12,249 bases of DNA from Candidatus Hecatellales archaeon (GTDB lineage: Archaea > Thermoproteota > Bathyarchaeia > Hecatellales > Hecatellaceae). The first letter of the stretch is position 1. Each line of letters opens with the position of its first letter. The translations under genes and the position numbers were made by a program. Below the pieces are notes generated by a model. It saw nothing but the letters and a program-made list of their open reading frames with translations, made no database searches and was not told the DNA's origin. Below, piece after piece: positions 6,889-11,804 of the stretch. The stretch is taken from NCBI GenBank assembly GCA_003662485.1, contig QMYD01000021.1, positions 1 to 12,249 of the forward strand, in the 5' to 3' direction.

Positions 6889-8265
6889 ATGGAGATTCTG
6901 AGCTGGGGGGAGCTTCTGGCCAACGCCCAAAGCGAGCCTACTAGGAGGGCTAGGGAAATCGCTCTAAAACTTTTAAAGGCTGGGGTGGAGGCTGCAGACC
7001 CGAAGGCCTGCGTTAAAAGCCATGTTAGGCTGGAGGGTGGAAAGCTGAAGGTTGGAGGAGAAGCCTTCAACCTCTCCAAGGTTAAACGTATCTTCGTGGT
7101 TGGCGGTGGTAAGGCTTCCGGAGCCATGGCCGAAGCCCTAGAAGAGATTTTAGGGGAAAGAATCGACGGGGGCATTGTAAACGTTCCCAGGGGCTCCTCC
7201 AAACGCTTTAAGACGGGGAGGATTAGGATTAACGAGGCTGGCCACCCCATCCCCGACGAGCAGGGTGTGGAGGGGGTTAGGCAGATGGTTAAGCTGCTTG
7301 AGGAGGCTGGAGGGGAAGACTTGGTTTTCGCCCTGATTTCGGGTGGAGGCTCAGCTCTCATGCCCCTCCCAGCCGAGGGCCTTACGCTTGCAGACAAGCA
7401 GGAGGCCACGGGTCTGCTACTTAGGTCTGGAGCCCCCATCCAAGCCGTAAACACGGTGAGGAAGCATCTCTCAGCGATTAAGGGTGGAAGGATGGCTTTG
7501 AAGGCCTATCCTGCAAGGCTGATTGCACTCATAATTTCAGATGTGGTGGGAGACAGGCTTGACCACATCGCTTCAGGACCCACAGTTCCAGATCCCACCA
7601 CCTATGGTGAAGCCCTAGAAGCTTGCAGGCGCTACAGAGTCTTGGACAGGCTTCCAACCCCTGTTAGAAGGCTTCTCGAGGATGGAGGCAGGGGAATCCT
7701 AGAGGAGACGCCTAAGCCTGGAAACCCCGCCTTCACTCGAACACTAAACCTGCTGGTTGGAACCAATAGGAAGTCCTGTTTGGCTATGGTGGAAGAAGCA
7801 GGAAGGCTTGGGGTGAAAGGGCTTTTCCTAACCTCCACTCTTGAGGGGGAGGCGAGGCATGTTGGAACGGTGGTAGCCTCCATCCTTCAGGAGGCTGCAG
7901 GGGGAGGGCTTGGAAAAAAGCCTCTCGCCATCATTCTTGGAGGGGAAACCACGGTTACCGTTAGGGGTAGGGGGAAGGGTGGAAGAAGCCAGGAACTAGC
8001 CTTAAGCTCCTCAAAAAAGTTGAGGGGACTTGAGGGCGTAGCCCTAGCAGCCATGGGAAGCGATGGAATAGACGGATTTACCGATGCAGCTGGAGCTGTG
8101 GTAGACGGCTACACGGCTGAGAGAGCGGAAAGGCTAGGGTTAGATTTAGATTTAATGCTAGATGATAATGACTCCTACCACTTCTTCTCCAAGCTTGGAG
8201 ACCTCATCTTCACAGGTTTAACAGGGACGAACGTTAACGATTTTATCGTTCTTGTAGCTGTTTAA
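6889..8265 (+). CDS. glycerate 2-kinase (MOFRL/DUF4147 family)
   Basis: The 458-residue protein matches the class of glycerate kinases that phosphorylate D-glycerate to 2-phosphoglycerate using ATP (EC 2.7.1.165 type), common in archaea. The N-terminal DUF4147 part has IFVVGGGKASGAMAEALEE (residues 68-86) with Lys75 at the family's conserved GKA position. It is followed by NVPRGSS, AGHPIPDEQG, LISGGGSALMPLP, the VRKHLSAIKGGRMAL segment and LIISDVVGDRLDHIASGPTVPDP. The C-terminal MOFRL part has IILGGETTVTVRGRGKGGRSQELAL and AAMGSDGIDGFTDAAGAVVD, ending GTNVNDFIVLV. All blocks are intact and the length is normal (410-460). In archaea this enzyme links non-phosphorylated Entner-Doudoroff or serine/glyoxylate routes to lower glycolysis. 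Which route applies here cannot be seen. The ATG at 6889 is the first sensible start. Confidence 0.93.
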   Translation: MEILSWGELLANAQSEPTRRAREIALKLLKAGVEAADPKACVKSHVRLEGGKLKVGGEAFNLSKVKRIFVVGGGKASGAMAEALEEILGERIDGGIVNVPRGSSKRFKTGRIRINEAGHPIPDEQGVEGVRQMVKLLEEAGGEDLVFALISGGGSALMPLPAEGLTLADKQEATGLLLRSGAPIQAVNTVRKHLSAIKGGRMALKAYPARLIALIISDVVGDRLDHIASGPTVPDPTTYGEALEACRRYRVLDRLPTPVRRLLEDGGRGILEETPKPGNPAFTRTLNLLVGTNRKSCLAMVEEAGRLGVKGLFLTSTLEGEARHVGTVVASILQEAAGGGLGKKPLAIILGGETTVTVRGRGKGGRSQELALSSSKKLRGLEGVALAAMGSDGIDGFTDAAGAVVDGYTAERAERLGLDLDLMLDDNDSYHFFSKLGDLIFTGLTGTNVNDFIVLVAV

Positions 8266-8279
8266 CCTTAACCTTACCC

Positions 8280-8501
8280 TCACTCCTTCAGGAACTTTTT
8301 AACAGCTAACTCTACATCTTCCTTCTTAACGGTTTTACGCTTGGCGTGGGCGCAGTAGTCCATGGCCTCCTTAGCTATTTTCACGGCGAGGTCCTCAAGG
8401 GCCTTCCTAAGCTCTTCCGCTGCGGCTTCGCTAACCCGGTAGGCTCCAGCCTTCTTAATTAGCCTGTGAAGTGGGGCGAGAGAAATCTCTTTTTCTGCCA
8501 A
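8280..8501 (-). CDS. archaeal histone (HMf type)
   Basis: The 73-residue protein is a single histone fold like HMfA/HMfB, with no N- or C-terminal tails beyond a short MAEKE extension. Conserved features at the HMfB-equivalent places (offset +3) are Gly19 in KKAGA (HMfB Gly16), Arg22-Val23-Ser24, and the RKTVKKEDVELA loop-2/helix-3 segment. The pair His52 and Asp62 (HMfB His49, Asp59) supports the tetramer interface. Presence of the glycine and the His/Asp pair suggests it can form extended hypernucleosome-like polymers, but this is inference. A cysteine at residue 50, just before the His, is unusual for HMfB but tolerated. The start is a TTG at 8501, with no ATG, GTG or TTG between it and the upstream in-frame stop at 8517-8519. 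The gene ends with TGA. Confidence 0.93.
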   Translation of the reverse strand: MAEKEISLAPLHRLIKKAGAYRVSEAAAEELRKALEDLAVKIAKEAMDYCAHAKRKTVKKEDVELAVKKFLKE

Positions 8502-8518
8502 GTTTAGGCACCAATTCT

Positions 8519-8529
8519 ATTTTTTAAGC
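8519..8529 (-). promoter_or_regulatory. A/T box of the histone promoter
   Basis: On the minus strand the sequence is CTTAAAAAATA, centred about 24 bases before the TTG start at 8501. There is no ribosome-binding site between them (TTGGTGCCTAAAC only weakly resembles one). The spacing predicts a leaderless histone transcript beginning at or beside the TTG. Confidence 0.55.
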
Positions 8530-8589
8530 CATAATTCCCTAAATAAATTTTTGCTTTCTGGCGGAGGGAAGGCTTAAGCTTGAAAAAGG

Positions 8590-8609
8590 TAAATAAGCCT
8601 GAAAAATTA
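8590..8609 (+). promoter_or_regulatory. probable promoter region of the TatD-family gene
   Basis: Two A/T elements, TAAATAA (8590-8596) and AAAAATTA (8602-8609), precede the GTG start at 8644 by about 51 and 38 bases. Either would put the transcript start around 8619-8632. The short leader could include the GGAG at 8630-8633, about 10 bases before the GTG. I cannot tell which box is used. Confidence 0.35.
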
Positions 8610-8643
8610 GAGGTTTTGAGGGGAGGCTTGGAGAGAAGGCAGA

Positions 8644-9426
8644 GTGTACGTTGACAGCCACATTCACCTGGCGGATGAAGCCTACAAGGGGAGAGTGGAC
8701 AGGATAGTAGAGGAAGCTAGGAGGGCAGGCGTAAAAATTATTGTGGCGAATAGTGAAGACCTTGAAACAAGCCTTCGAACGCTTGAACTTGCTGAGGCCT
8801 ACCCCCCAACGGTTCTGCCAGCCTTAGGTGTTCATCCATGGTGTGCCTGCGAGGCTGAGGACAGCGAGGTGGGAGAAGTTTCAAACCTCATTCTGAAGCA
8901 TGGAGGTAGGCTTGCAGCGGTGGGGGAGGTAGGCTTAGACCTCGCCTACGCTAGGGGGAAGCAGGAAGCCTGGGATAGGCAGAAAAAGGTTTTCAGCCTC
9001 ATGCTTGAGACTGCTGAAAGGGTAGGTCTCCCAGTCATAGCCCACTCGAGGAGGAGTGCTGGAGAGGTTTTAGAGGTAGCCCTAACCTATAGGGTGAAAA
9101 TGGTTTTCCACTGGTTTAGCGGTGAAATCCAGGTTTTAAGGAGAATTCTGGATGAGGGCTTCTACATCACGGTTGGACCCTCCATCCACTATTCCAAGCA
9201 CATCCAGCGGGTTGCCGCTGAAGCCCCCCTAACAAGCATCCTAACAGAGACGGATGGGCCTGTAAGGTATAGGGGGCCCTTTGAAAGCTTGGAAACCACG
9301 CCAACCCTTATCCCCATGGTGGTGGAGAAACTGGCTGAGGTGAAGGGGTTAAAGCCTGACGAGGTTGCCCTCCAAATCCTCAAGAACTGTGAAAAGGTTT
9401 TCCCTGCGGTTCAAAGTTTAGAGTAG
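8644..9426 (+). CDS. TatD-family metal-dependent hydrolase
   Basis: The 260-residue protein has the TatD-family metal-binding set: His6 and His8 (DSHIHL), Glu95 (AVGEVGLDL), His134 (IAHSR), His156 (FHWFSG) and Asp204 (TETDGPVRY). TatD-family enzymes are TIM-barrel nucleases or deoxyribonucleases needing divalent metal. Archaeal members are poorly characterised, and some relatives act on other substrates. The length is typical (250-270). The GTG at 8644 places the first motif at residue 4, as normal. The gene ends in TAG within a 9-base overlap with the convergent LysE-type gene. There is no signal peptide or membrane segment, so the product is cytoplasmic. Confidence 0.9.
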   Translation: MYVDSHIHLADEAYKGRVDRIVEEARRAGVKIIVANSEDLETSLRTLELAEAYPPTVLPALGVHPWCACEAEDSEVGEVSNLILKHGGRLAAVGEVGLDLAYARGKQEAWDRQKKVFSLMLETAERVGLPVIAHSRRSAGEVLEVALTYRVKMVFHWFSGEIQVLRRILDEGFYITVGPSIHYSKHIQRVAAEAPLTSILTETDGPVRYRGPFESLETTPTLIPMVVEKLAEVKGLKPDEVALQILKNCEKVFPAVQSLE

Positions 9427-10050
9427 GAGGAGGGCTTGGAGGCTGTATTTGGCTAGGAAGTATAGGCCGAAGGCTATTAGGAGGATTAAGCATATTTTCG
9501 CTGTTAGGGCTTGATGTTTTAGGATGGTTTTCCTACCAGTCCAGGCTGCGTAGGCTACCAGCGTATACCATACGAGGTCTGCGGTGAAGTGGCCTAGACT
9601 CCAGAAGACCACGCCTAGCATGGAAGCCACGAGGTAGGCGTCCATTAGGAGGGCGAAGCCAAGCGTCACCCACCATAGGGGAACCGCTGGGTTGAAAACC
9701 GTGCTGAAGAGGATTCCGCCGGGGTAGGGGTGAAGGCTTAAATGGGAGGGCTTGGAGCCTCCGCCTCCTCCACGGAGACCTTTTAAGCCGAAGGCTATTA
9801 GGAGGATGCCGCCGAGAATTCCGAAGGAAACCATGGTAACCGGATTTTGGAGGACGAAGTGTAGGCCTAAGACTATGAGTATGATGAGGGGTGCCTCAAC
9901 TGTGAAGTGGCCTAGGACGGCTAAGGGTCCAGTTTTAACCCCTCCAGCCGAAGCCTTGGCCAAAACGTAGACTAGAAGGGGGCCTGGAAATATGGCTCCA
10001 GAAAGGGAGACCACCAAGCCTACGAGGAACTGGTAGGCTTCAAGCAGCAT
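9418..10050 (-). CDS. LysE-family transporter (amino-acid exporter type)
   Basis: The 210-residue protein has about six hydrophobic segments: roughly residues 5-30, 40-66, 71-91, 115-137, 139-165 and 182-208. The first contains the LysE/RhtB signature SGAIFPGPLLVYVLAKASAG, and the fourth follows VFNPAVPLWW, another conserved block. It should sit in the cytoplasmic membrane and export an amino acid or related small molecule. Specificity cannot be predicted. A glycine run followed by a polar loop (GLRGGGGGSKPSHLSLHPYP) lies between the third and fourth segments, the usual place of the central LysE loop. The ATG at 10050 is clear. The gene is divergent from eS17 and overlaps the 3' end of the TatD-family gene by 9 bases. 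Confidence 0.87.
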   Translation of the reverse strand: MLLEAYQFLVGLVVSLSGAIFPGPLLVYVLAKASAGGVKTGPLAVLGHFTVEAPLIILIVLGLHFVLQNPVTMVSFGILGGILLIAFGLKGLRGGGGGSKPSHLSLHPYPGGILFSTVFNPAVPLWWVTLGFALLMDAYLVASMLGVVFWSLGHFTADLVWYTLVAYAAWTGRKTILKHQALTAKICLILLIAFGLYFLAKYSLQALLLL

Positions 10051-10106
10051 TCCTAGCCGCCCAAGCTCCCCAAATACTTGTTGAGAGTTCTGCGGAGGCG
10101 AAACGG

Positions 10107-10150
10107 TTATTTAAGGATTTCCATCCATTTGAAAGGTAAAGCCCGGGTGA
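10107..10150 (+). promoter_or_regulatory. rps17e: probable promoter and ribosome-binding site of the eS17 gene
   Basis: An A/T box TTATTTAA lies at 10107-10114, about 50 bases before the start codon, so transcription probably begins near 10136. The leader then contains GGGTGA (10145-10150), complementary to the 16S rRNA anti-Shine-Dalgarno, 10 bases before the TTG at 10161. This supports a leadered message, unlike trmO and the histone gene. Confidence 0.45.
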
Positions 10151-10160
10151 TAGGCTTAGC

Positions 10161-10370
10161 TTGGGGCGTATAAGGATAGGGCTGGTGAAGCGGGTTTCCA
10201 GAAGCCTGCTGAAAAGATACCCCAACCTTTTCACCCCAGACTACGAGAAGAATAAGCGGATCCTCGACCAGGTTTTAAAGGTTGACTCGAAGAAGCTTAA
10301 GGACCAGATAGCAGGATACGTTACGCATTTGGTTAAGCTTCAGGGGCAAGGCTCCGAAGGTAAGGCTTAA
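10161..10370 (+). CDS. rps17e: 30S ribosomal protein S17e (eS17)
   Basis: The 69-residue protein matches archaeal eS17. It begins GRIRIGLVKRVSRSLLKRYP, continues LFTPDYEKNKRILDQVLKV and ends with the hallmark SKKLKDQIAGYVTHLVKL. It is a small basic protein of the small ribosomal subunit, shared by archaea and eukaryotes and absent from bacteria. The start is a TTG at 10161; this places the conserved MGRIR exactly at the N-terminus. The stop TAA lies inside a perfect 10-bp inverted repeat. The gene stands alone as a monocistron between the LysE-type and Mrp/ApbC genes. Confidence 0.95.
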   Translation: MGRIRIGLVKRVSRSLLKRYPNLFTPDYEKNKRILDQVLKVDSKKLKDQIAGYVTHLVKLQGQGSEGKA

Positions 10371-10391
10371 AGGAGCTGCTTCTCCTTTAAG
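10366..10391 (+). repeat. perfect inverted repeat across the eS17 stop codon; possible terminator or 3'-end hairpin
   Basis: CTTAAAGGAG (10366-10375) is the exact reverse complement of CTCCTTTAAG (10382-10391), with a 6-base loop CTGCTT. The stop codon TAA of eS17 (10368-10370) is inside the left arm. No T-run follows directly, so it does not look like a classic intrinsic terminator. A T5 run occurs only at 10470-10474. It may protect or process the 3' end, but that is inference. Confidence 0.5.
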
Positions 10392-10473
10392 GTTTGGGAT
10401 GAAGAAGCTGACCTGAACGGAGGCCTCCTTAGGCTTATGAAGAGAATGCACCTCCGCAGACCATTCAAATTTT
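10371..10473. other. gap between eS17 and Mrp/ApbC genes
   Basis: The 103 bases hold the right arm of the hairpin above, one AGGCTT hexamer near 10432 and, at the right end, the start of an oligo-T run (10470-10474) that could terminate eS17 transcription. I see no convincing gene. The longest small frame with an ATG has only 17 codons. Confidence 0.5.
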
Positions 10474-11346
10474 TCAGCTTGAAGCCTTGAGGAGGCTGTC
10501 TATTTCCTCAGCTATTTTCATAAAGGTTTTTGCTATGGGGTGTTGGGGGTCAGAAGCCACTATGGGCTTTCCAGCATCCGAGGTTTCACTCACCGTTGGG
10601 TCTAGGGGGATCTTACCGAGCAATCTCACACCCATCTGCTCGGCTATTCGCTCTCCAGCTCCAGACCTCAGGATCTGGTAGACCGCCCCGCATTTGGGAC
10701 ATCGGAATTCAGCCATGTTTTCAACGATTCCAAGGATGGGGGTGTTAAGCCTCCTAGCAAACTCAACCGCCTTCTTCACCACGAGTTCGGAGACCTCTGA
10801 CGGTATGGTGACGATGATGGCTCCATCCACCTTCGGTATGCTCTGGATGACGGTTAGGGCTTCATCCCCAGTTCCAGGTGGGAGGTCTGTAAGCAGGTAT
10901 TCCAGTTTACCCCAGACGATTTCGCCGAGGAACTGTCTGATGGCGGAGGATTTCAGGGGACCCCTCCAAATGACCGGGGTTTCATCGCTGGGCAGGAGGA
11001 AGTCCATGGATACGATTTTAACGCCCATGGGGCCAAAGGCTGGGAAAATTCCTGGAGGACCCGACTGGAGGGCCATACCCCTCACCCCAAGCATCTTCGG
11101 GATGCTTGGCCCCGTAATGTCGGCGTCTAGGATGCCCACGGTTTCAGGCCCATAGGAGGCGGCGAGGGCTAAGGCGAGGTTGACGGCTACAGTGCTCTTC
11201 CCAACCCCACCCTTACCACTTAAAACCACGATTTTACGTTTAATCTTGGCCATTGAAGCCTTTATACGCTCCTCAAGCACTCGGTATGCTTCCCTAACAT
11301 CCTCACCCACTTCAACCATCCCATTGTAGGCTTTACCCTCTTTCAA
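10474..11346 (-). CDS. apbC: Mrp/NBP35/ApbC-family Fe-S carrier ATPase
   Basis: The 290-residue protein is a deviant Walker P-loop ATPase of the Mrp/ApbC/NBP35 type. These act as scaffolds or carriers that hand [4Fe-4S] clusters to target enzymes. It has KIVVLSGKGGVGKSTVAVNLA (residues 38-58; the deviant Walker A lysine is Lys45), GILDADITGPSIPKMLG (71-87), DLPPGTGDEAL (154-164), GIVENMAEF and the cluster-binding pair Cys216-x2-Cys219 (RCPKCGAVY). It lacks the N-terminal MIP18 domain found in bacterial Mrp, as is normal in archaea. The TTG at 11346 is only one choice; an ATG at 11319 removes nine residues and is equally plausible. It lies 32 bases after the small Trp-rich gene on the same strand, so the two may be co-transcribed. 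Confidence 0.92.
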   Translation of the reverse strand: MKEGKAYNGMVEVGEDVREAYRVLEERIKASMAKIKRKIVVLSGKGGVGKSTVAVNLALALAASYGPETVGILDADITGPSIPKMLGVRGMALQSGPPGIFPAFGPMGVKIVSMDFLLPSDETPVIWRGPLKSSAIRQFLGEIVWGKLEYLLTDLPPGTGDEALTVIQSIPKVDGAIIVTIPSEVSELVVKKAVEFARRLNTPILGIVENMAEFRCPKCGAVYQILRSGAGERIAEQMGVRLLGKIPLDPTVSETSDAGKPIVASDPQHPIAKTFMKIAEEIDSLLKASS

Positions 11347-11378
11347 GCTGGAGAATCGTAATAAAGGTTACCGGGAGG

Positions 11379-11624
11379 CTACCAGAACCACCACGGCCAC
11401 ATCCAGGCTGGCCATGTAAACCAAGGCCAGGGTGAAGGCCACCAGTAGCCGGGGAAGCCGTACCAGCCATACCATAGGATGGGAGGATACCCGTAGGGCT
11501 GGAAGGCTTTAGGCGTGAAAAGGGGGCAGCCTGGATCCTCAGCCCTAACTCTTGCACCTGTCAGCGTGCAGACCCCATCCGCATAGAAGAAGCATTCTCC
11601 ATGCCTGAACTGTGGGGTGGACAT
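11379..11624 (-). CDS. small three-cysteine protein with a Trp/Pro-rich C-terminal tail
   Basis: I do not recognise this 81-residue protein. Residues 9-36 form a compact cysteine motif, GECFFYADGVCTLTGARV then EDPGCPLF, with Cys11, Cys19 and Cys33. That arrangement could bind a metal or form a small disulfide domain. Residues 41-81 are extremely aromatic: 12 Trp, 9 Pro, 5 Tyr, 4 Phe and 4 Gly among 41 residues, with repeating WPxW units, ending WPWWFW. There is no signal peptide and no normal membrane helix because prolines are too frequent, but the tail could insert into a membrane interface. Support for being real: an ATG at 11624 with GGTGAG 6 bases upstream, an A/T box at 11655-11665, and a proper stop. 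Mrp/ApbC follows 32 bases later. Confidence 0.68.
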   Translation of the reverse strand: MSTPQFRHGECFFYADGVCTLTGARVRAEDPGCPLFTPKAFQPYGYPPILWYGWYGFPGYWWPSPWPWFTWPAWMWPWWFW

Positions 11625-11654
11625 CCCAGCTCACCATTATGTGTGAATGCACAG

Positions 11655-11665
11655 AAAATTTTAAA
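11655..11665 (-). promoter_or_regulatory. A/T box upstream of the Trp-rich gene
   Basis: On the minus strand the sequence is TTTAAAATTTT, centred about 36 bases before the ATG at 11624. Transcription would start near 11635, just at the GGTGAG ribosome-binding sequence (11630-11635), giving a very short leader. It lies between the tRNA-Gly 3' end and the gene, so the gene need not depend on tRNA readthrough. Confidence 0.4.
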
Positions 11666-11696
11666 CCTTCCCCCTCTTCAAGCCGAAGAATTTTGA

Positions 11697-11770
11697 TGCG
11701 GCCGGCGGGATTTGAACCCGCGATCTGGGGCTTGGGGGGCCCCCATCCTACCAGGCTAGACCACGGCCGC
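11697..11770 (-). tRNA. trnG: tRNA-Gly (anticodon CCC), C at position 33
   Basis: The minus strand gives a 74-nt cloverleaf. The acceptor GCGGCCG (11764-11770) pairs with CGGCCGC (11698-11704). The D-arm is GTCT/GGAT with two G-U pairs. The anticodon stem GGGGC/GCCCC encloses loop CCCCCAA with anticodon CCC at 11734-11736. The variable loop is AGATC, the T-arm is GCGGG-TTCAAAT-CCCGC and the discriminator is A (11697). CCA is not encoded, in contrast to tRNA-Gln. The acceptor and D-arm sequences are those of archaeal glycine tRNAs. Position 33 (11737) is C where nearly all elongator tRNAs have U. No intron is present. Confidence 0.94.
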
Positions 11771-11789
11771 CTAAACATTCTTTGCTCTC

Positions 11790-11803
11790 AGCCCTATTTA
11801 GCC
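11790..11803 (-). promoter_or_regulatory. A/T box of tRNA-Gly
   Basis: On the minus strand this reads GGCTAAATAGGGCT. The TAAATA core (11795-11800) is centred 27 bases before the tRNA 5' end at 11770, the standard archaeal promoter distance. The same word, with one extra A, occurs upstream of tRNA-Gln. The element overlaps the stop region of the archaemetzincin gene. Confidence 0.55.
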
Positions 11804-11804
11804 C

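Noticed and set aside
6825..7454. 209-codon frame on the minus strand
   Set aside because: It lies opposite the well-supported glycerate kinase gene, is rich in Ser/Pro/Ala as expected of a shadow frame, and resembles no protein family.
10438..10491. 17-codon frame between eS17 and Mrp/ApbC
   Set aside because: It is too short, runs into the end of Mrp/ApbC on the other strand, and has no ribosome-binding sequence or conserved motif.
10694..11155. 153-codon frame on the plus strand
   Set aside because: It is opposite the Mrp/ApbC gene and has no recognisable motif; the minus-strand frame carries a complete set of conserved blocks.
11333..11557. Alternative 74-codon minus-strand frame overlapping the Trp-rich gene
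   Set aside because: It overlaps both the Trp-rich gene and the start of Mrp/ApbC, lacks a ribosome-binding sequence and shows no motif.
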